Part shown: positions 1 through 8,480 of the stretch, one piece after another
Numbering within the stretch: the stretch's first letter is position 1
How the letters are laid out: every line of letters begins with the position of its first letter
Source: Thermoplasmata archaeon
Lineage (GTDB): Archaea; Thermoplasmatota; Thermoplasmata; Lutacidiplasmatales; UBA184
Direction of reading: 5' to 3'
DNA length: 48,643 nt
Assembly: GCA_027315455.1 (NCBI GenBank)
Contig: DAHUXZ010000018.1
Coordinates: 1-48,643, forward strand
Position numbers and translations under genes: made by a program
The notes under the pieces: generated by a model
Told to the model about the DNA's origin: nothing
Databases searched by the model: none
What the model saw: only the letters and a program-made list of their open reading frames with translations

Positions 1-2
1 TG

Positions 3-176
3 CGCCGGCGCGCCGAACTGTGCGCGTGCGAGCTCCAGGCCGCCCTGGGTCTGACGCACGCTACCGTGAGTCACCACATGCACCTCCTCGACGACGCGGG
101 ACTCGTCACCTCGACCCGGAAGGGAAAATGGGTCTACTATCGACTGCGCGACCGAGAAGGGGTACGGATCCCATAG
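3..176 (+). CDS. ArsR-family winged-helix regulator (C-terminal part)
   Basis: The reading frame is open from the window edge, so the N-terminus is missing; 57 residues remain. It starts in the ELCACEL segment, which matches the ELCVCDL metal or metalloid-sensing motif of ArsR/SmtB proteins, where the two cysteines bind As(III), Sb(III) or soft metals. The recognition helix (THATVSHHMHLLDDAGLV) and the beta-wing (RKGKWVYYRL) follow, as in the family. Such regulators repress their own operon until the metal binds. The next gene, a small protein full of cysteine pairs, starts 31 bases on in the same direction, which fits a metal-response operon. The family call is firm; the ligand is inferred. 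Confidence 0.88.
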   Translation, partial: RRRAELCACELQAALGLTHATVSHHMHLLDDAGLVTSTRKGKWVYYRLRDREGVRIP

Positions 177-207
177 TACCGCTGGGGAGGAGTCGGTGGG
201 AGGAACC

Positions 208-471
208 ATGACGAAAGGGAAGGCCGCGAGCGGGAAGCGGGGCAGCACGGCAAAGGGGAGCGGCGGAGGCAGGGTCGGGGGGTTCCTCGACGGACCCCCG
301 ACGCCCGCTCCCGTGGGCCCGCCGGCGGAGGGGTGCTGCGGGGAAGGCTCCGGCTCCTGCTGCGGGAGTGCTTCGGCCGGCGCGAAGAGCGGCGGGTGCT
401 GCGGCACCGGGACCCCGGACGAGGGGTGCTGCGGCCGCGAGGGCGTGGACGTCTGCTGCGGACCGGGCTAG
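208..471 (+). CDS. small cysteine-pair (CCG-repeat) protein
   Basis: This 87-residue protein has no family I recognise. The first 40 residues are Gly/Lys/Pro-rich and look disordered. The rest carries five Cys-Cys-Gly units at about residues 43, 51, 64, 74 and 83, separated by Gly/Ser/Glu-rich spacers. Vicinal cysteines suit binding of As(III) or other soft metals, so a metallothionein-like buffer or metallochaperone is the best guess from the ArsR gene just upstream. The ATG at 208 is chosen because GGAGG lies five bases before it; an in-frame GTG at 196 would add four residues. The M28 peptidase follows 20 bases after the stop. Confidence 0.72.
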   Translation: MTKGKAASGKRGSTAKGSGGGRVGGFLDGPPTPAPVGPPAEGCCGEGSGSCCGSASAGAKSGGCCGTGTPDEGCCGREGVDVCCGPG

Positions 472-491
472 GCTCGACCGGGCCGACGACG

Positions 492-1715
492 ATGCGGGAC
501 CCGACCCCCACCGGGGCCGGGTGGGTCTTCGACGCCCGGAGCGCGCTGCGCATCACCCAAGCACTGAGCCGACCGGCGTTCGCGGGCCGACGGGTGGGCA
601 CGGCCGGGCACGACCTCGCGGCGAGGTGGATCGAGGGCCGGTGGGCGGAATGGGGCTACCGGTCCCAACGTCATTCCTTCACCTACCCGCTGTCGATCGC
701 CGACGTGGCGGAACGGCCGGGCGCCCGCGTCTGGTACCGGGGCCGAGGAACGGCGCAGGGTCTTCCCTACCGGCGTGACTTCGCCGAGCATCCCGCCTCG
801 GCTGCGGCGGAGGGCCGCATCCGGGGCGCGATCGCCGAATGGGCTCCCACTCGCCCGTTCCGCGGTCGCTGGGCGCTGGCGAGAACGGTGGCGGGAGCCC
901 CTTCGCTCCGGGAGCAGGCGCTCGTTACCGCCCGGAACGGGGGAGTGGGCCTCATCGTTCCCTTCCGCGTGGGCCCGGGGGCCGTCATCTTCAAGCAGCC
1001 TCTGGCCGGCAGTCCGCTGGCCCTGCCGACCCTGTTCCTAAGGCGCGAGCGGCTGATCCCGTCCCTGCCGTCCCGGCTGGAAGTGGACCTCGAACTCAAG
1101 CGGCGGCCGCTCCGGGGCGCCAACCTGGTCGTCGAACGGCCGGGCTCGGACCCTTCCTTGGCCCATCATCCGCTCCTCGTCGGGGCCCATTACGACGCGG
1201 TGGGCGACGACCCGGGAGGACCCCGATTTCCCGGTGCTTCCGACAACGCCTCGGGCCTTGCGGTCGTCCTCGAGGTCGCCCGAGCCCTGGCGCGTACCCG
1301 ATGGAGGCCGAACCGCCCGGTATGGTTCGCGGCCTTCGATGCCGAGGAGGTGGGCGCGCTCGGATCCCGGGCCCTCGCCGGTGAGCTCGCGCACTCCGGG
1401 ATCGTGCCGTTCGTCATCAACGTCGACCTCGCTGCCCGGACGGAGAGCCCCGTCGTCGTCGAAGCCAGTCCCAACTCGCCGGCGCTCCTGACCGCCCTGG
1501 ACGCCGTCGGGCGTCGGCACGCCATTCCCATGCGCCAGGGCCCGGTCCAATCCGACAACCGTCCGTTCGCGGCCCGTGGTTTCCCGAGCGTGGGGATCGG
1601 CTCCGGCGGCCTCGGCTACCACACTCCCCTCGATACCGCGGATCGGGTGGAGCCAGGTGCCTTGCGTCGGGTGGGCGAGCTTCTGCTTGGGGCCATACGT
1701 ACCATTGCCGGGTAA
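492..1715 (+). CDS. M28-family zinc aminopeptidase
   Basis: A 407-residue di-zinc peptidase. The ligand set of the M28 fold is complete: His233 and Asp235 in GAHYDAV, Asp251 in GASDNASG, the EE pair at 285-286 (catalytic Glu then ligand) in FDAEEVG, Asp312 in NVDL and His377 in GYHTPLDT. Between the N-terminal cap and the catalytic part lies a segment (about residues 100-195) that looks like a protease-associated (PA) insertion. I see no signal peptide or membrane segment. It probably releases N-terminal amino acids from peptides. It follows the cysteine-pair protein by 20 bases and may share its transcript. The exact substrate cannot be told. Confidence 0.88.
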   Translation: MRDPTPTGAGWVFDARSALRITQALSRPAFAGRRVGTAGHDLAARWIEGRWAEWGYRSQRHSFTYPLSIADVAERPGARVWYRGRGTAQGLPYRRDFAEHPASAAAEGRIRGAIAEWAPTRPFRGRWALARTVAGAPSLREQALVTARNGGVGLIVPFRVGPGAVIFKQPLAGSPLALPTLFLRRERLIPSLPSRLEVDLELKRRPLRGANLVVERPGSDPSLAHHPLLVGAHYDAVGDDPGGPRFPGASDNASGLAVVLEVARALARTRWRPNRPVWFAAFDAEEVGALGSRALAGELAHSGIVPFVINVDLAARTESPVVVEASPNSPALLTALDAVGRRHAIPMRQGPVQSDNRPFAARGFPSVGIGSGGLGYHTPLDTADRVEPGALRRVGELLLGAIRTIAG

Positions 1716-1791
1716 GCGGGGTTCGACGGACCGCGGGCCGATGGGCCCTGCCGATGACCGCCAGGATGTTCCCCGCTCTGGGGATCGGGAC

Positions 1792-1844
1792 GGGGGGATC
1801 GGGCAGCGTGTCCCTCCGGGTACCGGTCGGCACCCGATCCCCCC
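1792..1844. repeat. 12-bp perfect inverted repeat in the 1716-1959 gap
   Basis: GGGGGGATCGGG (1792-1803) and its exact complement (1833-1844) enclose 29 bases that hold a smaller CCGG/CCGG stem. It lies 76 bases after the M28 stop and 115 before the next start. It may act as a transcript-end hairpin, though no T-run follows. The rest of the 244-base gap shows only a TATA-like GATAAG at 1931-1936. Confidence 0.5.
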
Positions 1845-1959
1845 GGGTCCGTCCCTGGGTCCGGACGGTTCCCCCGCCCCGACCGCGAGGGCCGGGAACC
1901 CGCCCCCCGCTGGCGTCCGGGGCGCTCAAGGATAAGGCGAGCGAGGCGGTTCGTCGGAC

Positions 1960-2403
1960 ATGGTCTTCCTCCGTGACGAGGGCAGCCTCTTCGACGCGCC
2001 GCTCGAGGCCGTATGGGAGTTCGTCGGCTCCGGCGACACGCACTCGAGCGCGCACCGGCACGTTGACTCCCACCGGGAGCGGCACTCCGAGCTTTCCGGA
2101 ACCTACTCCTGGGCGCAGGAGTTCGACGGACGGCGGACCCCGTTCCGGATGCGTTGGACGTCGTTCTGGCCGCTCGGGATCGCCTACGAGGTCCTCGTCG
2201 GGCCGTTCACCGGTTCGAAGTTCTTCATCTACTACGAGGGGCGCGGCGAGAAGACCGCGGTGGGCCTCGTCGGGGAGTTCGTCTCGCCGGAGATCCCCGA
2301 CGCGGCCCTTCCCGCCGCGGTGGACCGCTTCTTCACCCGGGAGTACGAGCAGGACAACACGGCCCTCCGCGACCGGCACCGGCCGCCGCCTCCGGCCCGC
2401 TGA
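1960..2403 (+). CDS. SRPBCC/START-like domain protein
   Basis: A 147-residue protein with the look of the helix-grip (SRPBCC, polyketide-cyclase/START) fold: it opens with a first strand and the typical FDAPLEAVWEFV helix, runs through alternating strands, and ends in a long helix (residues 110-135). The fold binds hydrophobic ligands or serves as an aromatase/cyclase scaffold, and no ligand can be named. His-rich residues 28-43 (HSSAHRHVDSHRERH) are unusual and could bind metal. A TATA-like GATAAG at 1931-1936 sits about 26 bases before the ATG, which fits a leaderless transcript. Confidence 0.7.
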   Translation: MVFLRDEGSLFDAPLEAVWEFVGSGDTHSSAHRHVDSHRERHSELSGTYSWAQEFDGRRTPFRMRWTSFWPLGIAYEVLVGPFTGSKFFIYYEGRGEKTAVGLVGEFVSPEIPDAALPAAVDRFFTREYEQDNTALRDRHRPPPPAR

Positions 2404-2441
2404 CCGGGCGGCGCACGGGGCCGGTCCCCCCCGCTCCCGCG

Positions 2442-3194
2442 CTAGTCGGCCGGCTCGCTTCCCAGCGTCGCCGACCCCCCGTCCACGACGAGCGCCGTAC
2501 CCGTCACCCAGCGCCCCTCGTCCGAGAGGAGGTACCGGACCGCCCGCGCCACCTCCCAGGGAGCGTTCGGGGTCGCGTTGCGGGGGCGCACGCCGCCGGT
2601 CGGGGGCGGGTCGAGCGGAGCGTCGTGGCCCATGCTCCCGGGAAGGACCGCGTTGACCCGGATCCCGAACGGGCGGTAGTCGCTCGCGAGCTTCCGTGCG
2701 AGCTCTCCGATCCCGGCCTTGGCCGCGGCGTAGGCCGCGCTTCCCGTCCGGCGGATCGGTTCGGAGGCGCCGACGAGCACGAGGGCCCCCTCGCGCTGCC
2801 GCATCATCGGGGGGAGCACCGCACGGCCGACCCGGAAGATGGGGTCGAGGTTGTCCCGAAAGAGACCGCTAAAGTCGGCATCCGGTGTCTCGTGCAGGAG
2901 CGGTGCGGCTCCCGCCCAGCGACCGGCCGTGACGCACGCGGCGTCGAGGCGACCGAACTCCGAGACGGTCTCGGCTACGACCGCGTCGATCGGACCGCGG
3001 GCCGCGAGGTCCGCCGTCCGCACTCGGAGACGCCACCCCCGGCTTCGGCCCCCGGCCTCGAGCGCGTCGAGCGCCCGACGGCTCCGGGCGACGGCCACGA
3101 CCGCCGCGCCGCTCCCCGCGAGCGCGCTCACCACGGCCGTCCCGAGCCCGCCCCCGACGCCGGCCACCAATACCACCTTCTCGTCCCAGCTCAT
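2442..3194 (-). CDS. short-chain dehydrogenase/reductase (SDR)
   Basis: A 250-residue classical SDR. It has the cofactor loop G12-x3-G16-x-G18 after the first strand and the catalytic triad Ser144, Tyr155 and Lys159 (YAAAK). The C-terminal VTGTALVVDGG is typical of FabG-like enzymes. Such proteins oxidise or reduce alcohol/carbonyl groups with NAD(P); the substrate is unknown. Arg at 38, 39 and 40 just after the second strand suggests NADP preference. The gene is divergent from the exported thermopsin-like gene, with about 85 bases between starts. Confidence 0.87.
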   Translation of the reverse strand: MSWDEKVVLVAGVGGGLGTAVVSALAGSGAAVVAVARSRRALDALEAGGRSRGWRLRVRTADLAARGPIDAVVAETVSEFGRLDAACVTAGRWAGAAPLLHETPDADFSGLFRDNLDPIFRVGRAVLPPMMRQREGALVLVGASEPIRRTGSAAYAAAKAGIGELARKLASDYRPFGIRVNAVLPGSMGHDAPLDPPPTGGVRPRNATPNAPWEVARAVRYLLSDEGRWVTGTALVVDGGSATLGSEPAD

Positions 3195-3279
3195 CGTAGC
3201 CCGCTCACCCGAACGCCGACCCGGGATTTGCCCGTATCGCCGGGGGAGGAGTAATTAGCCCGGGGGGTTGGGTTGCTCC

Positions 3280-5442
3280 GTGACGCGCACGCGCGCTGGC
3301 CCGCCGACCACCGCCCACCGTGCCGGGACCCGCCGAAGCCGGTCCGTTCTGGGGTCGGGGGCTCTCCTTCTCCTGCTCGTGGCGATGGTCGTCGTCGCTC
3401 CGCTGCTGGCCCGGCCGACCGGACCCGCCCCACCATCGCCCGTGCCCACGGCCGCGTCGGTGGGTCGGGTGCCGGTCGGCGCCGACGCGCCCCGGACCGC
3501 GACGCCGCATCCCGCGAGCGGGCACGTCAACCCGTTCGCGCTGATCTCGAGCGAGCCCGCCCCGATGGGGATCGCCGACTTCGGCGTCACGGGGACCACG
3601 GGGGTCGTCCATGCCTACAGCTACGGCACGCCGGAGTTCGAGGGGAACGTCACGGTCGATTCGATGCTGACGAGCATTCCGGGGTCGTCGCAGACGTACA
3701 TGACGTTCCAGCTCAACGTGGTCGTGGTCTACACGCTGGGGGGGACGAACTACTCCTACTGGATCCAGGACATCGCCTCGATCGAGTCGTCGACGGGCTA
3801 CACCGGCTGGATCGACAACATCTGGAACCTCTCCGCCTCCGGCTCGGGCGTCGGGTTCGCCTCCTCCGGGGAGATCTCGGGCAACGGCACCGTCAACAAC
3901 TACAACGGCCTCGTCTGGTACGCCGATTCCCCGGGGAGCAGCTACCCGGGGAGCCTGGTCACCCTCACCTACCCGACGAGCGTCACGATCCGCACGGTCT
4001 CGAGCACCCTCAACGGCTATCCCCATGTCGGATTCGAGTACAACGACGGCTACGGCTGGGTGACGTTCGACAACGTCACCTTCGAGCACATGCGCTACGC
4101 GGTCAACCACGGGTTCGTGGTCGACGGCTACCAGTACACCCCGGCCGGCATCTTCTACGATGCGGAATGGGACTATGCGGGTTCGGGCTCGGGCCAGCAC
4201 AATGTCCGCTCGGAGCTGAACATGTCGCTCCGCTACTGGAACGGCCACAACCTCGAGTCGGTGCCCAGCGCCTACAACTTCGGCAGCGACACGGCAGAGA
4301 GCCTCAACAACGTGATCGCCGGACTTCCCCCCGCGCCGGCGGACGGGAGCCTCTACTCGCACCTCACGAACGGCTCCGGGACCCTCGGTCTCCTCTACAA
4401 CCAGAGCTCGGTCGCCGTCGTCAACGTCTCGACGCCGACATTCGCCGCCGGGTCGATCGCCATCAACGGCTCGCCGACGGCCTTCACGGGCAACGGCGCG
4501 AACCTCACCCTCGCGCCGGGCGCCTACTCCGTCGCGCTCCTCAACGGCTCGACCCTGGTCGACCGGCAGAACTTCACGTTCGCGGCCGGGTCGTACACCC
4601 ATCTCACGATCCCCTTCCCGCACTATCCCGTGACCTTCCACGAGTCGGGGCTTCCCCCCGGGACCGCCTGGTCGGTCGCGCTGGGCGGCTCCGTCGTCGG
4701 TGCGAGTGCGACGGCGCTCAACCTTTCCGTCGAGAACGGGAGCTACGCGTTCCACGTGCTGCCGGTCGCGGGCTACGTGGCGAACGTCACCGGCGGTGCC
4801 CTCTCGGTCGCCGGGTCCCCGGTCGTGGTCGCGGTCGGCTTCACCGAGTTCAACTTCACGGCATACTTCACCGAGACCGGCCTCCCCGCGGGCACCCCCT
4901 GGTCCGTCACGCTCGGAGGGAACGCGACCGCCTTCCTCGCGGCGACGGGGTCGCTCGCGCTCCCGAACGGAACGTACGCCTACGCGCTCGCCACGGTGAA
5001 CACCTACGTCGCGAGCCCACCGACCGGCACGTTCTCCGTCAACGGCACGGACGTCGGGCTCGACGTGAGCTTCGTCCTCCACCTCGGCGCGATCGCCGGT
5101 TCGCTGGCCCCGGCGAACGCCACGCTCGAGATCGACGGCGGGCCGGAAGCGGTCACCCACGGTGCGTTCAACATCTCCGAGGCCCCCGGCACCTACACGA
5201 TCGAGGCGCTGGCGAGGGGCTTCGCGCCGGCCTGGCTGAACGTCACGGTGACCCCTGGCAACGTCTCGTGGGCGAACTTCACGTTGAGCGCGCTTCCGCC
5301 CTCGGCGCCGGTCTCCCCCGCCGGTGGCACGGGCGCCGGTGACGGGCTGCTCCTCTACGGTTCGGTCGGGGCGGTCGTCGCGGCGGCCGCGATCGGCGGC
5401 ATCTGGGTGCTGCGGCGGCGCTCCGCCCCGCCGGCGCCGTAG
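3280..5442 (+). CDS. exported thermopsin-like (peptidase A5) protein with membrane anchor
   Basis: A 720-residue surface protein. After a basic N-terminus comes a hydrophobic signal segment (LLLLLVAMVVVAPLL). The block starting PAPMGIADFGV and the following 280 residues, rich in Asn/Ser/Tyr with many NxS/T sites, match the thermopsin family of acid proteases. Behind it are two related ~80-residue modules (ESGLPPGTAWSV and ETGLPAGTPWSV) like those on other Thermoplasmata surface proteins. A PEGA-like stretch, a transmembrane helix (residues 685-710) and an RRR stop-transfer follow. The GTG at 3280 is preferred over TTG 3268 because a TATA-like TAATTAG (3252-3258) is about 25 bases upstream. 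Proteolytic activity is inferred from family. Confidence 0.8.
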   Translation: MTRTRAGPPTTAHRAGTRRSRSVLGSGALLLLLVAMVVVAPLLARPTGPAPPSPVPTAASVGRVPVGADAPRTATPHPASGHVNPFALISSEPAPMGIADFGVTGTTGVVHAYSYGTPEFEGNVTVDSMLTSIPGSSQTYMTFQLNVVVVYTLGGTNYSYWIQDIASIESSTGYTGWIDNIWNLSASGSGVGFASSGEISGNGTVNNYNGLVWYADSPGSSYPGSLVTLTYPTSVTIRTVSSTLNGYPHVGFEYNDGYGWVTFDNVTFEHMRYAVNHGFVVDGYQYTPAGIFYDAEWDYAGSGSGQHNVRSELNMSLRYWNGHNLESVPSAYNFGSDTAESLNNVIAGLPPAPADGSLYSHLTNGSGTLGLLYNQSSVAVVNVSTPTFAAGSIAINGSPTAFTGNGANLTLAPGAYSVALLNGSTLVDRQNFTFAAGSYTHLTIPFPHYPVTFHESGLPPGTAWSVALGGSVVGASATALNLSVENGSYAFHVLPVAGYVANVTGGALSVAGSPVVVAVGFTEFNFTAYFTETGLPAGTPWSVTLGGNATAFLAATGSLALPNGTYAYALATVNTYVASPPTGTFSVNGTDVGLDVSFVLHLGAIAGSLAPANATLEIDGGPEAVTHGAFNISEAPGTYTIEALARGFAPAWLNVTVTPGNVSWANFTLSALPPSAPVSPAGGTGAGDGLLLYGSVGAVVAAAAIGGIWVLRRRSAPPAP

Positions 5443-5449
5443 GCCGGTA

Positions 5450-5465
5450 CGGAAAGCGGTTTCCG
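5450..5465. repeat. small inverted repeat before the glycosyltransferase
   Basis: CGGAAA and TTTCCG flank GCGG, a perfect 6-bp inverted repeat 7 bases after the thermopsin-like stop and 22 before the next ATG. It could be an operator over the downstream promoter or an mRNA-end hairpin. Confidence 0.35.
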
Positions 5466-5487
5466 CGACCGGCCGCTCCCGGGCCGG

Positions 5488-6693
5488 ATGCGGATCGTCT
5501 TTTTCACGGACAGCTTCGCTCCGACCCACGACGGGGTCGCCCGCGAGACCGACGCCCTCACGCGCGCGCTGCGGCGGCTCGGCCACGCCGTGCACGTCGT
5601 CACCGTGGGCCGCCGCGGACTGCCCGGGTGGGAGCGGAGGGACGACGGCGTGACCATCCGCCGGGTCCGGTCGATCCCGGCGCCGGGCTACGCGCAGTAC
5701 CGCATCGCGCTCTCCCCGGGCGGGCTCGGCACGCTCCTCGCGGTCCGCCGCTCGGACGTCGTCCACGTGCACACCCCCGGGTTCGTCGGCCTCGCCGGCC
5801 TTATCTTCGCCCGCCTGACCCGGACGCCGCTCCTCTCCACCTACCACACCGACCTCGCCGGCATCCTGGGCGACCGCCCGGCCGGGCGCGGGCGCGCCCG
5901 CTTCTACCGTCGCTGGGCGACGTTCGCGATCGACCTGTGCCGGACGAGCGACGCGGCGGCGGCACCGAGTGCCCGGGCCGCCCGCGCCCTTGCGGCGCCG
6001 GGGGCCCGCGCCGGCGCCGCCGAGGTCGTCCCGAACGGGGTCGAGCTCGACCGCTTCCGCCCCGGTGCGGCCGGCCCCGACTGGCCCTCCCGGCTCGGCA
6101 GCGGCCGGCGGCCGCTGGTGACGTACGTGGGCCGGCTGACCCTCGACAAGGGCGTGCTGACCCTCCTCGACGCGCTCGAGCGCCTCGCCCCCGAGCCGGC
6201 GTTCCTCACCGTGATCGCCGGCGAGGGTCCGCAGGCCGCGGCGGTCCGGGAGCGGGTGGACGGTTCGCCGGCCCTGAAGGACCGCGTGTGCCTGCCCGGG
6301 CCGATCTCCGAGGCGGAGAAGCCGGCGCTCCTCGCGCAGAGCGCGGTGTTCGTGCTACCGTCCACGGCCGATACCTCCTCGGTCGCCCTGCTCGAGGCGA
6401 TGGCGAGCGGGGTCGCGGTCGTCGCGTCCCGGGTAGGAGGGCCCGGCGAGCTCGTCGCGGACGGGGTCACCGGGCTGAGCGTCGACCCGCGCGACCCCGC
6501 GGCGATCGCCGGGGCGATCGCGCGCCTTCTCGGCGACCCCGCGCTTCGGCCGACCCTGGGCCGGGCGGCCCGGGACTGGGCCGTCCGGCACGCCTCCGTC
6601 GACGCTACGGCCGGTCGCTACCTGGAGATCTACAGCCGTATCGTCGGTGGCCGCCCGCGGGCCGACTCCCCGGTCACGGCGCCCGCCCGGTAG
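5488..6693 (+). CDS. GT4-family glycosyltransferase
   Basis: A 401-residue GT-B glycosyltransferase. The N-terminal half starts MRIVFFTDSFAPTHDGVARE, the glycine-rich acceptor loop of GT4 enzymes. The C-terminal half has the nucleotide-sugar site: VTYVGRLTLDKG, then the donor-binding E-x7-E region around ALLEAMASGVAVVASRVGGPGEL. The closest functional class is mannosyl/glucosyl transfer to lipids or surface glycans, with donor and acceptor unknown. No membrane helix is seen, so it should act on the inner face of the membrane. The last 20 bases overlap the 3' end of the convergent gene. Confidence 0.9.
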   Translation: MRIVFFTDSFAPTHDGVARETDALTRALRRLGHAVHVVTVGRRGLPGWERRDDGVTIRRVRSIPAPGYAQYRIALSPGGLGTLLAVRRSDVVHVHTPGFVGLAGLIFARLTRTPLLSTYHTDLAGILGDRPAGRGRARFYRRWATFAIDLCRTSDAAAAPSARAARALAAPGARAGAAEVVPNGVELDRFRPGAAGPDWPSRLGSGRRPLVTYVGRLTLDKGVLTLLDALERLAPEPAFLTVIAGEGPQAAAVRERVDGSPALKDRVCLPGPISEAEKPALLAQSAVFVLPSTADTSSVALLEAMASGVAVVASRVGGPGELVADGVTGLSVDPRDPAAIAGAIARLLGDPALRPTLGRAARDWAVRHASVDATAGRYLEIYSRIVGGRPRADSPVTAPAR

Positions 6694-7522
6694 GCCCGGG
6701 GCCCGCGGGCATACCCGACGGGCGGGGGGGCCGGCGGCGTCGCCACCACAGGAATCCGACCGACAGCGCGACCGCCGCCGCGATTACCGCAACGACCCCC
6801 AGGAGATCGGTCGTGTTCCAGAAGGACGCCGGCGGAGGGACGGGTGCCGGCTCCACCGCGATGGTCACGTTCGCCTGAGCGCTCCCGCCCGCCCCGTCGC
6901 GGACGGTGACGCCGACCGCGTACGTCCCGCTCCCGGTCGGGGTGCAGTTGAACCCGGCCCGGTTGACGGAGATGCACCCGGGCGGAAGGCCCGTGTACGC
7001 GAAGCTGAACCGCGGGGTCCCGCCGGAGACCGTGGTCCACACCTCGAGGTTGCTCCCCACGACGGCGGGGGACGGCGACGAGGCGACGACGGTGATCGCG
7101 AGGGCGGGTACGATCGTCACGACGGCCGCGGTCTGGGCCGACGACCCGCCGGCCGAGGTGGCCACCACGGTCACGACGTAGCCTCCCACGGCCGTCGGTG
7201 TGCAGGTGACGGTCGACGCGTTGACGCTAGGACACCCCGGAGGTAGTCCCGAGTAGTTGAACCGGACCCACCCCGTCGCGCCGTGGAGCACGACGATGCC
7301 GCTGACCGCCATCCCGAGGTCGATCTGCGACGGTACGAAGCGGAACGACGCGACGGTGAGGACCATCGGGACCACCTGGCCGCCCGGGCCGCCGGCGGTC
7401 CAGGGCGAAGGGGACGAGGGCCCGCCGGCACGGGTGGGGCCGGACCCCGCGGCCACCGTCACGAGGACGATGACCAGGGCGACCGACGCCACCGGGCGTC
7501 CGAACGCGGCCCGCCGCGGCAT
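6674..7522 (-). CDS. exported two-repeat Ig-like protein with C-terminal anchor
   Basis: A 282-residue protein: signal segment (VASVALVIVLVTVAAGSG), two copies of an ~85-residue beta-sandwich-like repeat, and a transmembrane helix (VVAVIAAAVALSVGFLWW) followed by RRRR. Each repeat holds a GLPPGC-SVN ... C-TPT signature, so a disulfide across each module is likely, then a G-x-Y-x-V strand typical of PKD/Ig-like surface domains. ATG 7522 is chosen as the first start before the signal peptide. It probably belongs to the cell surface or S-layer-associated set. No enzymatic function is visible. Confidence 0.75.
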   Translation of the reverse strand: MPRRAAFGRPVASVALVIVLVTVAAGSGPTRAGGPSSPSPWTAGGPGGQVVPMVLTVASFRFVPSQIDLGMAVSGIVVLHGATGWVRFNYSGLPPGCPSVNASTVTCTPTAVGGYVVTVVATSAGGSSAQTAAVVTIVPALAITVVASSPSPAVVGSNLEVWTTVSGGTPRFSFAYTGLPPGCISVNRAGFNCTPTGSGTYAVGVTVRDGAGGSAQANVTIAVEPAPVPPPASFWNTTDLLGVVAVIAAAVALSVGFLWWRRRRPPRPSGMPAGPGPTGRAP

Positions 7523-7635
7523 CCGGCCCCCAGCGGGCGTACGGGCAGAAAAGGCTGACGAACGACCGCGGCTCGGGCCGCAGCCTACCGTCCGGCGGGG
7601 CGACGGCGACGCCGTGCCGAACCACGGCGCGAGGG

Positions 7636-8397
7636 TCAGGCGGACGGAGGCGACGGCTCGGTGGCGGAGCGCTCGATCTCCTCGGTGACCACCTTGCGCT
7701 CCGCGCGGCGCAGCAGCTCGGCCACGGCCGACCGACCGATCCCGAGCGAACGGGCCACCTCCGCGAGCCCCGCGCGGCGGGGATAGCCGTAGTAGCCGAG
7801 GCGGTGGGCGACGGTCAGGGCGTCGAGCTGGCGGCCCGTGAGCCCCTTGGAGGGGACGAACGGGCGGATCCCGGCGGGTCGACCGGCCCCCTCCGCTCGG
7901 GAGAGGGTGCGGACGGCCGCCGCCCCGGGGACCGCGATCGCCCAGTCGCGGCGCTCTCCCGGTCCGGGATGGACCAAGCGGCACGACAGGCAGTAGCCGC
8001 CGACGTCGAAGAGGCGGCCGCACGCCGGCGGCATCGGCCCGACCGCGCGGACGAACAGCCGGTTCGGGGCGACGGCGGCGATGTAGAGGTCGCTGATGCC
8101 GGCGGCGCCCCTCAGGTAGCGTTGGATCGCTCCGCTCTCTTCCGGCCGCGTCGCGATCTCGAGCACCTGGAGGAGACGGCCGCTTTCGGGACCGACGGGG
8201 CGGCAGGCGCGCATCCGAAGGCGGACCTCCCAGCGGTCGGTCAGCTCCCGCAGCCAGTGGTCCTCCGCCTGCGGCGGGTAGCGCACCTCCACGAGGCCGG
8301 GGCCGTCGCCGACCTGCGGATCGGCCGGGTGACCTCCCGAAGGTACGGGGCCCCGTTGCGGGGCGCGCGAGCGACGTCGGTGCTCGGATTCGGCCAC
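7636..8397 (-). CDS. HTH_10 (bacterio-opsin activator-like) regulator
   Basis: A 253-residue regulator. The C-terminal 65 residues (LTGRQLDALTVAHRLGYYGY, then GLAEVARSLGIGRSAVAELL) are the Bat-type HTH_10 domain found almost only in archaea. The preceding ~170 residues form a sensor-like region, with a C-x2-C (YCLSCRLVH) that could hold metal or respond to redox. The start is GTG 8397. The family is known for bacteriorhodopsin and DMSO-reductase regulation in haloarchaea; the target here is unknown. It stands alone, 113 bases from the surface protein start. Confidence 0.82.
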   Translation of the reverse strand: MAESEHRRRSRAPQRGPVPSGGHPADPQVGDGPGLVEVRYPPQAEDHWLRELTDRWEVRLRMRACRPVGPESGRLLQVLEIATRPEESGAIQRYLRGAAGISDLYIAAVAPNRLFVRAVGPMPPACGRLFDVGGYCLSCRLVHPGPGERRDWAIAVPGAAAVRTLSRAEGAGRPAGIRPFVPSKGLTGRQLDALTVAHRLGYYGYPRRAGLAEVARSLGIGRSAVAELLRRAERKVVTEEIERSATEPSPPSA

Positions 8398-8480
8398 GAT
8401 CTCCCCCCCGTGGGGCGCAACCGGAGGCCCGTGCGGGGCTTAACGGAACGGGGCGTCCGACCCCGTCGCGCGGGAGCCGC

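Noticed and set aside
3205-5847. An 880-codon minus-strand frame opposite the thermopsin-like gene
   Set aside because: Composition is typical of antisense shadow; the plus-strand frame has signal, domains and anchor.
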